Assembly (NCBI RefSeq): GCF_023856365.1
Contig: NC_064548.1
Location: 2,112,501-2,176,500, forward strand
Reading direction: 5' to 3'
Source of the DNA: Brienomyrus brachyistius
Taxonomy: Eukaryota > Chordata > Actinopteri > Osteoglossiformes > Mormyridae
Length of the DNA: 64,000 nt
Shown here: positions 22,980 to 33,022 of the stretch, piece by piece
Layout of the letters: each line of letters opens with the position of its first letter
How positions within the stretch are numbered: the first letter of the stretch is position 1
The notes under the pieces: model-generated
Seen by the model: the letters and a program-made list of their open reading frames with translations, nothing else
The model's database searches: none
Told to the model about the DNA's origin: nothing
Made by a program: the position numbers and the translations under genes

Positions 22980-23815
22980 CTTCTTACATGAGGAATGAAA
23001 AGTAAACCTGCATTCTGTGACCTGAGTGGTTTGTGGTTTGTAAACTTGAAGTAGTTCTGTTAGGTAGGCAGGTGCTAGACATTTAAGGGCCTTATATGCA
23101 AGTAGGAGAACTTTGAAATCAGTCTTGGACCTAAGAGGAAGCTAGTTCCAGGAAAAAAGAGCAGGGGTTATGAGTTCAAACTTCCTGTTCCTAGTAACAA
23201 TTTGAGCTGGTACATATTGAATATACTGCAAGGTGTTTAATGTGCGGTGTGTGGTCCCAGCAAACAAAGCATTGTGTATGTATGTTCCTACCTTAGTTGA
23301 GAGTTCTGGAGTTGCTCACTGTGTTTGAAGACTAGATGTTACTCTATTCTGTAGTATGAGTTTGTGCTTTGTTCCTTGCCTGTTCTTGCTCCCTGTGTTG
23401 CTTTGTTCCTAGTCCCTTGTTTCTTGTCATTCTGTGTAGCTAGTCCTTTTCCCAGTTTTTTGAGCCCCTCGTGGTCCTTTCCTTTGTAGTTTTTCCCAGT
23501 TTCTGTAATAAACCCCTCTGTGTCTCAGAGTCTAGTGAGTCTAAAATCATTTGCACAGTCACATTGTCAGCATCAGTTTCCATTGTTGGCATTTCCGACT
23601 TTGGCTAAGCCAGTTTCAGTGATATGTCCCTGGTGGAAGCCAGGTCTGCAATTTCTGAGTGCCTGTGGATCCAAACTTGGTTTCTTCAGTAGAGATCTGA
23701 TTACCGCTACTTTAAATTGGTCAGGCACATCACGGGAAGACACGAATGCATTCACTATGGCAGTTATAGGTCTTGCCAGAACTCCCAGGGATTCTTTAAG
23801 ACATGGAGTGGAGAT
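22980..23815 (-). mobile_element. Rex1/L2-like LINE remnant, minus strand
   Basis: Two RT fragments. At 23,815-23,570: SSRDVPDQFKVAVIRSLLKK. At 23,250-23,000: LPLRSKTDFKVLLLAYKALK followed by CLAPAYLTELL. The middle of the RT is missing. Between them, 23,330-23,520 ends in ctgtaataaacccctctgtg, which looks like a separate LTR-type end. Confidence 0.6.
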
Positions 23816-23831
23816 TGGGTCCAGTGGACAA

Positions 23832-24123
23832 TGTCACGGGAGATCGGCAGCGATCGCGAGCAGAGCGGCGATCGTGCGGAAGGAGCAGGCAGGCGGGATA
23901 CGGGGAAAACGGGGTTTTAATATGGATAAGCGGGTCAGGGAACACTGGACGGCAACAGACATCAGGTAACATCAATGACAGACAAAGCAAACTGGGGAGA
24001 CCAGGACTTAAATACACCAGACTGAATGACAGCAAACGGAAACAGCTGGGTACAATTCGGGAAACACACGTGGGTAAGCAGGGGGCATGGCACACAGGAG
24101 GAGCGGACGAGCCGGGCGTGACA
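23832..24123 (-). repeat. 3' LTR of the LTR element
   Basis: 292 bp, tgtcacgggaga..gagccgggcgtgaca on +. The terminal tgtcacg/cgtgaca forms a 7-bp inverted repeat. Confidence 0.9.
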
Positions 24124-25181
24124 GAACCCCCCCCCCAAAGGCGCGCTGCACCGGGCGCGCCCGGGAGGAGGCGAAGGACGGGACGAGACCAGGGAACCAA
24201 AACCTGAAAAACAAGAACCAAAACCATCAATGAGGGACAGGGAACAAGACAGACAGGCAAAACTGACACAAAGGCAGAAGCCAAGACAGGACACGACACA
24301 GGACAGGAAAAGCGGACAAACAGACCAGAAAAGGGGACACAGAGGGAACAGGCGGGACAAAAGGACCGGGAGTGAACGGAGGGAACCCAGAGGGAGAAGG
24401 AGGAACACGAGGAGCAGAGACGGGAGGAACGGAACGAGGAACGGAGAAAGGAGGAAAGACGGCAGGAGGAACAAACAAAGGAGGGACCAGGGCAGGAGAG
24501 AAGGGAGAGAAGGCGGGGGAACAAAGGGGAGCCCGTGGGAGCCCCAGCGGGCGACGGGAGGCAGCCGGAGGGGCCGCAGGCGGCCGGAGCCGGAGGGGAC
24601 CACGGAGGGGCAGAGGAGACAGGGCGAGGGACCCGCGGAGGGGCCAGGGAGGGAGCAGGAGGGAGCACCGGGGAAGGGGACGAGGGAGCAGGAGGGGCCC
24701 ACGGCGAAGGCCCGGAGGAGGGGGGGAGCCGCAGCAGGCGGCGACGTCCGGTGGAGGGCCGGAGGTAGGGGCCCCGCAGGCAATCGAGGAGCCGCCGTCG
24801 GGGAGCCCGCCGGCGACCGACCAGGCACCGGAGGGGGGAGCGAGGCAGGGCGACGAGGCACCGGAGAGGGACCCGCAGGCGACAGCCGACCCGGAGGGCC
24901 AGGAACTGCAGGCGCCAACCGAGCCCCAGCGCAGGCGAGGCAGGGCGAGCCAGGGGGCAGGGCGGGCGGGACCCCAGCCCTGCGTCTGTATCCACCTCCC
25001 CTTGCGGGACACAGACAGGCCGACCCTAGGTCGGGGTCGACGTGGCCGGGACGAGGGACAAGGGGTTACAGGAGCGGGGCCAGGGACAGGAGCGGGGCCA
25101 GGGACAGGCAGTAAAGTCATTCGGGGCGCCTCGGGAGCTGCTGCAGGCGGAGGGGGCGCCGGGACAGGAACAGGAGCGCGG

Positions 25182-26198
25182 TCAGGAACAGGAGCTGGCT
25201 GCAGAGGGGGGCGCCTGCCCGGGAGCTGCAGGTTGCTGCAGTGGGGGCGCCGGCCCGGGAGCTGCAGCAGGCGGCTGCAGAGGGGGCGCCTCTGCAGGAA
25301 CAGGAGCGCGGTCAGGAACAGGAGCGGGCTGCAGTGGGGGCGCCTCTGCAGGAACTGGAGCGCGGTCAGGAACAGGAGCGCGGTCAGGAACAGGAGCGCG
25401 GTCAGGAACAGGAGCGGGCTGCAGTGGGGGCGCCTGCCCGGGAGCTGCAGCAGGCGGCTGCAGTGGGGGCGCCGGCCCGGGAGCTGCAGCAGGCGGCTGC
25501 AGTGGGGGCGCCGGCCCGGGAGCTGCAGCAGGCGGCTGCAGTGGGGGCGCCGGCCCGGGAGCTGCAGCAGGCGGCTGCAGTGGGGGCGCCGGCCCGGGAG
25601 CTGCTGCAGGAGGCTGCAGAGGGGGCGCCTGCCCGGGAGCTGCTGCAGGAGGCTGCAGAGGGGGCGCCTGCCCGGGAGCTGCTGCAGGCAGCGAAGGCGG
25701 CTGCGCAGGTAGCGGCGGCCGCACGGGAGCGGGGTCCGCCGGCAGCGGCGGCAGCACGGGAGCGGGGTCCGCCGGCAGCGGCGGCAGCACGGGAGCGGGG
25801 TCCGCCGGCAGCGGCGGCAGCACGGGAGCGGGGTCCGCCGGCAGCAACGGAGGGAGGTCCTCTGTACCGGCGATCGCCGGTTTCCTTCGTCTCCCTCGCT
25901 GGCGCCTGGCGGTGGCGGGAGGCGGCGCGATGTCCGTAAAAACGGACGGCGGAAGAAAGGCCTCCGGCTCCGGGTAAGGGTAGAGGAAGGGCTCCTCGTC
26001 CTCGTCCTCACTGGAGAACCAGTACTTCCACACGGGATCGGGGTCGCGTGTGGTCAGCCTCCGGGCTGGAGGTAGGGCGGGTACTTCCCTCTCGTCCTCC
26101 GTCGGGAGCCAAAGCCTGGAGAGCGAGCAGGCGCCGAGATAGATCGGCTCTTCTGGGAGCCTCTTCCTCCCTCTCCGCTTCTTTTTGTGGTCTGTCAT
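25182..26198 (-). CDS. Pro/Ala-rich tandem-repeat ORF in LTR element
   Basis: ATG at 26198 lies 3 bases inside the 5' LTR edge; about 338 aa. The N-terminus is strongly basic (MTDHKKKRRGRKR), then comes a mixed region with WKYWFSSEDEDEEPFLYPYP (acidic/aromatic), then tandem repeats: an 11-residue unit (LPADPAPVLPP, 33 bp, about 4 copies), a 13-residue unit (PPLQPPAAAPGPA, 39 bp, about 7 copies) and a 6-residue unit (APVPDR, 18 bp). It resembles no gag or pol domain I know. Long Pro-rich frames continue leftward to 24,227 in another frame, so a repeat-length frameshift may have truncated it. Whether it is translated is unknown. Confidence 0.55.
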   Translation of the reverse strand: MTDHKKKRRGRKRLPEEPIYLGACSLSRLWLPTEDEREVPALPPARRLTTRDPDPVWKYWFSSEDEDEEPFLYPYPEPEAFLPPSVFTDIAPPPATARRQRGRRRKPAIAGTEDLPPLLPADPAPVLPPLPADPAPVLPPLPADPAPVLPPLPADPAPVRPPLPAQPPSLPAAAPGQAPPLQPPAAAPGQAPPLQPPAAAPGPAPPLQPPAAAPGPAPPLQPPAAAPGPAPPLQPPAAAPGPAPPLQPPAAAPGQAPPLQPAPVPDRAPVPDRAPVPDRAPVPAEAPPLQPAPVPDRAPVPAEAPPLQPPAAAPGPAPPLQQPAAPGQAPPSAASSCS

Positions 26199-26200
26199 TC

Positions 26201-26496
26201 TGTCACGGGAGATCGGCAGCGATCGCGAGCAGAGCGGCGATCGTGCGGAAGGAGCAGGCAGGCAAGCGGGATACGGGGAAAACGGGGTTTTAATATGGAT
26301 AAGCGGGTCAGGGAACACTGGACGGCAACAGACATCAGGTAACATCAATGACAGACAAAGCAAACTGGGGAGACCAGGACTTAAATACACCAGACTGAAT
26401 GACAGCAAACGGAAACAGCTGGGTACAATTCGGGAAACACACGTGGGTAAGCAGGGGGCGTGGCACACAGGAGGAGCGGACGAGCCGGGCGTGACA
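26201..26496 (-). repeat. 5' LTR of the LTR element
   Basis: 296 bp, the same as the left LTR apart from a 4-bp duplication (caggcaagcggg versus caggcggg) and a/g at the gggggc(a/g)tgg site. Confidence 0.9.
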
Positions 26497-26501
26497 GACA
26501 A

Positions 26502-26877
26502 CTGGTCAACTTGTTTTTTTTTAAATATTGTTTTAAACTCCTGTTCATTTACTAATTCAAAACCATTAAGTGCATGTGCATGTTGTGCTGTTTTTGCATC
26601 GGAGTTACTTGTGAGCCATTTGAACATGTCTGAAGAAGTCTAATACTTGTAATATTTTATTATTAGTATTTTATTGCTAAAGAAGTCTGTAATATGTTCA
26701 ATACAATATTATACCAATATTACTCTTTAATACTTTCGATTGTCAGGATTTTCTATACTTAATAAATGACATGTGTTGCTGTATTGTCTGTGTTCGAATT
26801 GCATCAGCAGCCTTGGAAGACCCCTAGTGGGTAGTCCGACCAAGAACTGAAAATTCTACATTTTTGCATATAAACTA
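26502..26877. other. spacer, no gene seen
   Basis: AT-rich remnant of the sequence into which the LTR element inserted; nothing recognised. Confidence 0.5.
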
Positions 26878-27302
26878 CTGTATATTGCCAAAAATATTGG
26901 AACACCTGCCTTTACACAGACATGGACTTTAATGACATAACATTCTTAATACATAGGCTTTAATATGGAGTTGTCCCACCCATTGCTGCTGTATTGTTGT
27001 ACTGTGTCCCTGATGTATCCACCCCAAGAAATTCCTTTTAGTTACAGTAAAATCCAGTCATAACAGACTTTAAGGGACCTGGCAAAACAGTCCGATATAT
27101 CCAAAGTCCGTTAATCCAGAGTTGCTGTACCACGCTGGAATTCACTGAGCTCCTGAGAGTGACCCATTCTTTGCAAATGTTTCTAGAAGCAGTCTGCATG
27201 CCTAGGTGCTTTATTTTATACACATGTGGCTATGGAAGTGATTGGAGCACCTGAATTCAATGAATTCAGTGGGGGTGTCCCAATACTTTTGGTAATATAG
27301 TG
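26878..27302. mobile_element. Tc1-type MITE (425 bp)
   Basis: Ends ctgtatattgccaaaaatat and atacttttggtaatatagtg are inverted, with TA on both sides. The body resembles the end of the Tc1 remnant at 12.4 kb (ttaatatggagttgtcccac). A short pogo-like piece (tacagtaaaatccagtcata, about 27,044-27,130) is nested inside. Confidence 0.7.
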
Positions 27303-28230
27303 TATGTAGGACTAGACAGGGGTATCCAACTTTATTTACAATGGCAAACAAGTGCATAGGTTTGGTTTCACCATTGGTAGGGACCCAGTCGGCCCCAACC
27401 GCCCACCCCCTATACAGTACCTACACACAAGACTTCAAAATGCTATTATTTAATAATCAAAGATATTAATTGAGCATTACACCAACCCTATAAAAATAAC
27501 TAAAAGATAGATCTGCGACCCTGAATAGGATAGAAAATGGATGGATGGATGGATTCTATTTCAACTTCTATATCTGACAAGTAGTCATATAAAATGTCTT
27601 CCAGTTTTATGGTGGAAATTAGGCATTATCGTCATTCATATTTATATGATCATGCAATTAATTAGTAGTTATGAATACATTTATCTTTGTGATCCTTTAA
27701 GTCCTGTAATTTGCAAGGTGGGGCCTCCATAGATTGAACTTTTTCATGTAGCCCACAATGACCATATTGTAATTCCTAATTTCTATAATTTATTTGTTTA
27801 AAATTTTTTGGTGAAATGTGGAAGGTCTAGCTTAATAAGATCAATGTGGAAAGGAAGACATACTATTTCTTTTTACAAAGATATGGTCCCAGAGGTATAC
27901 TGATTTTCATTACCATATACATAATACAGTAGGTTTAAACGGCCATAACTCATAATTTCCGCCATATTTTATTTATTTGTTATTTTTTTTAGAAAAAGTT
28001 TGTGTGGGTATGAGGGAGACCTAGTTGAATAAAAAAATGGTTTTTGAAGTATTCTCCATTCATATGACTTCCATTCATAGTGAATGAGTGAGAATTTACA
28101 AGCTTTGTAGAGCAACACTATTTGGAACTAGAATGGATGTTCCACAAATGGGCATATTATTATTATTATTAAGGGTCCAAAACACGAAGTGCTATGGAAC
28201 CTTATTGTTTTTATTATTATTATTATTATC
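27303..28230. other. intergenic, no gene seen
   Basis: AT-rich. A GGAT-tail fragment is at about 27,515-27,556 (gcgaccctgaataggataga then GGAT repeats). Otherwise nothing recognised. Confidence 0.55.
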
Positions 28231-28488
28231 CCGGAAGCAATGGGTGCGAGGCAGGGAACAACCCATCGCAGGACACACTCACACATCATTCACTCACACA
28301 TGCACTCCTACGAGCAATTTAGCAACTCCAATTAGCCTCAGCATGTTTTGGGACTACAAACGGAAGAAACACCGCAATGACGGGGGAGAACATGCAAACT
28401 CCACACGCATGTGACCCAGGCAGAGACTCGAACCCGGGTCCCAGAGGTGTGAGGCAACAGTGCTAACCTCTGCGCCACCATGCCGCCC
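28231..28488 (-). mobile_element. tRNA-like SINE, truncated
   Basis: Same family as 10888-11248 (head ggcggcatggtggcgcagag, B box gggttcgagtctc on minus). The 3' end is missing; it is embedded in (ATT)n repeats. Confidence 0.75.
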
Positions 28489-28489
28489 C

Positions 28490-28520
<31 letters not shown>

Positions 28521-28556
28521 AATAATATTAATATTATTAATTATAATAAGAATAAT
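28489..28556. repeat. (ATT)n microsatellite
   Basis: An (ATT)n run followed by imperfect AAT repeats. Confidence 0.9.
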
Positions 28557-28562
28557 AATATA

Positions 28563-29302
28563 CAGTAAAACCTTGGATTGCGCATAACTTGGTCCGCAAG
28601 TGTTTTGCAAGATGAGCAAAAGTTTTTAAATAAATTTAAATTTGATAAATAAGCGAGGTCTTGCAATACAAGTATTACGTATACGCTTTGTATGCCTAGC
28701 ATTATGTAATCACAACTGAGCCGATGGTTCTTCCACATTTCTGTGAAATCAAAAAGGAGGCAAAAGCAGCTGTCATTGGTTAGGTTCCTTGTTGAAGTTG
28801 CGCTCAAAGAAAAAGATTGCAGTGAGCCAACATTCCATTAGTTATAGTGAAAGTCATCCTACAAAATAACCTTCCTTTTCTCCTCTCTCTCGTCTCCCTC
28901 ACACCTTCCACGATTGTTTGTTCTGACGAGTTGAGCTACTTTGGCGAGTGACGCTACCGTAGTGCTAATCGATAGCCCTAACCCTAATCCTAACCCCAAA
29001 AAATCCCAGAAAACCCTTACCCTAAAACCTAACCCTAATCCCAAAACGGTGGAACTGCACATGCACAGCAAAACTCGATAGCACGTCTCAATAGGTAACG
29101 TTGGTCGATAGAACATTCTTTTCAAATGTAAAGTGCAGGTTAATTTGTTTTTATATATTTTTACTTTATATTTTGTATTAATCATTTTTATATGAATATT
29201 TTTAGGTTTCTAATGGGAAAATTCACTTTGATATGCTTTGAGTGCTTTCGATTACAAGCACGTTTCCGGAACGAATTATGCTTGCAAACCAAGGTACCAC
29301 TG
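28563..29302. mobile_element. pogo/Tigger-like MITE with internal insertion
   Basis: Ends cagtaaaaccttggattgcg and gcaaaccaaggtaccactg are inverted, with TA flanks. A second copy at 45661-46364 lacks a segment of about 200 bp (about 28,916-29,115) that contains telomere-like repeats. Confidence 0.75.
28970..29046. repeat. degenerate telomere-like (CCCTAA)n
   Basis: ccctaaccctaatcctaacc, cccttaccctaaaacctaac and ccctaatccc variants lie inside the MITE insertion. Confidence 0.8.
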
Positions 29303-30282
29303 TACTTTATTGACCCCCCCATGGGGAAATTCTCTTCTCACCTCCCTCATCTTGAGAGCAAGCATGGCTGTGAAGGGCTGCCCCCTGCTGTGGTGCCCAG
29401 AGAGCTGGGGGACAAGGGCCTTGCTGAAGGACCCACAGACTGTGCCGATGTCAGGCTTGAACCTGGTATATTTCTTCAGTGAAACCTCAGTTTCTTTTAG
29501 AGTTGAATGATGAGGCTTAAACTTAAGCAGTTTATTAAGACAGAATAAAGATGTTCACACATGGCTGGTTCAGTGTTTGTCTGCCTCCGTCTCTACCCAC
29601 ACTGAGGGAAGCAGGCCCTTTATCTATAGTCTATGTACAGACTCCTAAAGCCAGGGGGTCAGATGGCCTTCATGAGAGTGAGTGATATGTGATAGGCAAA
29701 GTACATGATGTGAGGAAGCAAGTAGCAAGGATAGAAAGAATTAAAAAGTAAAAAAAATAAAAAACTATAAATGAATGAACTAAATGAAAATAATTAAAGG
29801 ACTACAAATTAACTAGGGAAATCCCACAAACCAGTAGGATAGGAGCAATCACACATAGCCTACTCATAGTGTAGTAACATTTCATTTTATTCCGATCGGC
29901 ATGTGCTCACATATTCCCAGGGAGACATCTCCAGCTGCAGTGAATGTCTGTTAAGTACTTTAGGTTCAGAAAATAGGCATATAATTTGACTCATTCTCTT
30001 GAACCTGGCCAAAAAAATTCACATTACGGTGCATGCACTTCATTTGGATACTGTGCTCTGCAACATTCATGGTAACAGGAGTCATCCGTTTTTACGAGAT
30101 ATTTTGCAAGTTTTTGAAATGTCATCAACAGAGTCTGCATGATGCATAGCTAGGCCAGTATGAGGCAGTCGTATGTAAGTCGGTATGTGCTTGAGTACAC
30201 CTGTCAGTACATTTACATGGCACTACAAAAAGTATATAAATATTGTGTTAGTCCCACTAAAACCAAACTTTTAAAATATATG

Positions 30283-30284
<2 letters not shown>
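29303..30284. other. intergenic, no gene seen
   Basis: It begins with a repeat-like stretch (ttgaccccccccatggggaa) similar to dispersed fish fragments. No exon or RNA gene recognised. Confidence 0.5.

Positions 30285-30333
<49 letters not shown>
30285..30333. repeat. (TA)n microsatellite
   Basis: Uninterrupted TA run; purine-rich GA sequence follows at 30,395-30,480. Confidence 0.95.
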
Positions 30334-30334
<1 letters not shown>

Positions 30335-30639
30335 CCCTCCACCCCCCCTACGGAGGACAGCTTTATTTCTATTCATTTATTTATTTTTATATCCTCAAGA
30401 GAAGGAGAGGGAGAGAGAGGGGGAAAGAAGGAAAAAAACAGAGATGGGGGATAGAGAGAGAGGGAGAGAAAAGAAAAAAAAACATAATCTGCTTCAATAC
30501 CTGCTGAAAAGAGAAAACAACCAACATCTGTACAAATCACAATGAACATTAAATGTTAAATCTTGTTCAATAGCACATATAACTAGTATTACAATATATG
30601 TTTAGAAGCAACAGCCAATCAAGACACTGTGCGTCTCTG

Positions 30640-31420
30640 AGTACCTGTTTGTACACCTGTGTGTGTCAATGAGAACCTGTTTGTACACCTGTGTGTGTCT
30701 GTGAGAACCTGTGTGTACACCTGTGTGTATGTGAGTACCTGTTTGTACACCTGTGTGTGTCTGTGAGTACCTGTTTGTACACCTGTGTGTATGTGAGTAC
30801 CTGTTTGTACACCTGTGTGTGTCTGTGAGTACCTGTTTGTACACCTGTGTATATATGAGTACCTGTTTGTACACCTGTGTATATATGAGTACCTGTTTGT
30901 ATACCTGTGTATATATGAGTACCTGTTTGTACACCTGTGTGTGTCTGTGACTACATGTTTGTACACCTGTGTATATATGAGTACCTGTTTGTACACCTGT
31001 GTGTCTGTGAGTACCTGTTTGTACACCTGTGTGTGTCTGTGAGAACCTGTTTGTACACCTGTGTGTGTCTGTGAGAACCTGTTTGTACACCTGTGTGTAT
31101 GTGAGTACCTGTTTGTACACCCGTGTCTGTCTGTGAGTACCTGTTTGTACACCCGTGTCTGTCTGTGAGAACCTGCTTGTACACCTGTGTGTGTCTGTGA
31201 GAACTTGTTTGTACACCTGTGTGTGTCTGTGAATACCTGTTTGTACACCTGTGTGTGTCTGTGAGTACCTGTTTGTACACCTGTGTGTGTCTGTGAGAAC
31301 CTGTGTGTACACCTGTGTGTGTCTGTGAGTACCTGTTTGTACCCCTGTGTGTGTCTGTGAGTACCTGTTTGTACGCCTGTGTGTGTCTGTGAGTACCTGC
31401 TTGTACCCCTGTGTGTGTGA
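30640..31420. repeat. minisatellite, 30/32-bp unit, about 25 copies
   Basis: The core acctgtttgtacacctgt is followed by one of several spacers: gtgtgtctgtgagt (32-bp unit), gtgtatgtgagt or gtatatatgagt (30-bp units). Variant units occur in blocks. Open frames across it on both strands only reflect the lack of stop codons in the unit. Confidence 0.95.
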
Positions 31421-31439
31421 GCGCGCTGGTGTTCATAAA

Positions 31440-32700
31440 GTTTCTCTTAGTAAATGTCTAGTAGTGTGTTTGGGGAGCCACAGCCCCACCCCCCAGGACA
31501 TGAAGCAGACACGGAGGAGACCCGGGCCCCAGACATCCAGAGGCCCCCCAGGGCACGGGAGCCCTCAGAGGACCACCGCAAGGAGAATTGCAGACCCCAC
31601 CCAGAAAAGGCAGAGGAGAGCTCCAGAGGGAGGCCATCCGGCAGCCACAGTGCAGGAGCCTCAGTGGGCTGTGGCGGCAAGCCCGCAGGCTCCGCTGGCG
31701 GCCGGCCTCACCAGGGCAGACCGGTCCCTGGGCCCAGATATCCAAGGGCCACCCCACCCCCCAGCAGGGGCCCGACAGAGCCAGGAGGGCCAGACCCCGC
31801 CAGGCAACCACCGAGGGCGAGTCAGCACCCACCCAAGCATCCAGCCCCGAACTTCGAGAACCACCAACGCACCAGCGACCGGGGGCCCCATCCACTAGCA
31901 GGGAGTGTGGCGGGGGGTGGGGGTGGGAATAGAGCCCAAGATGTTATTTCAGGTGGAGCCTAGGACCCAACCTGACACATACATATAGACAAACAGGCGC
32001 AAACATACACTAGCATGCGTTCCCACCCTCATGCACACATAAACAAATATTCACACATACACCCAACATGGAGACACACAGAAATGAACGCCGTACACAC
32101 ACTTACACTCCCCATATATACTCTACATGGACCCCTTTTTTTCCTCTGGCGTGGGCACAAGAAGACCACCCTGGACCCCGCAGCAGCCGAGAAGCCAACC
32201 AGCCCAGACCACGACTGGACAGCCAGCTCTTCCTCTCAGTACCTAGCTCCAGATGGTGAACAGAGAACAGGGGTGTGAAAAGACCCCATGCCCCCCTTCG
32301 CCTACTCAGATGTGGTGTTGGTGCGTGTTGTTCTAAAGTACTTTTAAAACAGTCGAAGGGCACAGTGCCAACCACCCCCTGCCAACCAACAGCTGTTATT
32401 AGCTCGGCCCCTCCCCAGAACCCTCAATGTCTATGTGCGATTTAAAAATGAGAGGTGGGCCCTGGCACCAGAGGTAAGGCTGAATGAACAGACCGCCCTC
32501 TGGATGCCATTCTGTGTGCCCATCCCCCAGGCCCTAAATGTAAGTGTCATGAGAGAGTAAGTAATGAGAGTGTCTAAGTTGTGATGTATGTTTGAGGTAC
32601 AGGTGGTCGCGAGGGAACAGAGGAGGAATACCTCCCCTGCATCCCAGCAACACACCTGCACCTCAAAGCCCTACATGTGTGGTGGTGTGATGGAGCGGGA
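31440..32700. repeat. GC-rich block, probable retroelement part
   Basis: CCC/GGG-rich sequence (31.44-31.96 kb), then a CA-rich zone (acacac motifs, 31.97-32.11 kb), then tggaccccgcagcagccgag and gttagct-like segments to about 32.7 kb. Open frames on both strands are Pro/Arg/Gly-rich low complexity. It looks like one interspersed element; family not recognised. Confidence 0.45.
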
Positions 32701-32760
32701 GGAGGGAAGCATTAGGGATGGGGAGGAAATGATTGGGGAGGTAACTTGCTGCTGGTAAAG

Positions 32761-33022
32761 TGGTGATCGCTCGGGCAGGCAACAGGCAGGAAGCAGGCAG
32801 CCAGGCAGAATCGGGGAAAACGGGGTTTATTCAAGGAACTGGAGGACGGAAAACGAGCACTGACATTGACAACATCAATGACGGACAATGAACTCAGGCA
32901 AGACTAGGACTGAAATAGACAGGACTGGGCGAAAATAAGTGGGCACAGCTGGGTACGATCAGGGAAGCACACGTGGATAATCAGGGGGGCGTGATCGAGG
33001 ATCGTACGAGCCGGGCATGATA
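32761..33022 (-). mobile_element. diverged solo LTR
   Basis: Collinear with the LTRs at 23.8/26.2 kb: gatcgctcggg, cggggaaaacggggttt, caatgacggacaatgaa, acagctgggtacgatcaggg, gcacacgtgg, gagccgggcatgata. On minus it carries gaataaaccccg (polyA signal). No clear TSD, so it is older than the full copy. Confidence 0.7.

Larger units (their letters stand above)
23832..26496 (-). mobile_element. non-autonomous LTR retrotransposon with Pro-rich ORF
   Basis: Two LTRs in direct repeat (23832-24123 and 26201-26496) with tgtcac..gtgaca ends, flanked by the 5-bp duplication gacaa (23827-23831, 26497-26501). By eye the LTRs differ by one substitution and one 4-bp indel, so the insertion is recent. Minus orientation is inferred from gtgtatttaagtcc (TATA-like), attaaaacccc (polyA-like) and a G-run polypurine tract next to the 3' LTR (24124-24140). 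The 2.1-kb interior encodes no gag, protease, RT or integrase, only a Pro/Ala-rich repetitive ORF. No TGG primer-binding site is visible next to the 5' LTR. Confidence 0.88.

Noticed and set aside
24227..26011. Long open frames (594 aa on minus, 446, 311 and 294 aa on plus) across the GC-rich LTR element
   Set aside because: They overlap each other in several frames of a GC-rich tandem repeat. Only the frame starting MTDHKKK at 26198 has a plausible start and a non-repetitive N-terminus.
30640..31420. CRISPR-like array (about 18-base conserved core with variable spacers)
   Set aside because: The spacers are themselves short variants of the same sequence and the genome is vertebrate; this is a minisatellite.
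30602..31436. Open frames of 161-236 aa (THRCTNR-type repeats) over the minisatellite
   Set aside because: The repeat unit has no stop codon in these frames; two overlapping frames are equally open, so this is a composition effect.
31347..31963. Open frames of 145-183 aa on both strands
   Set aside because: GC-rich repeat sequence; translations are Pro/Arg/Gly-rich and unrelated to any protein family.
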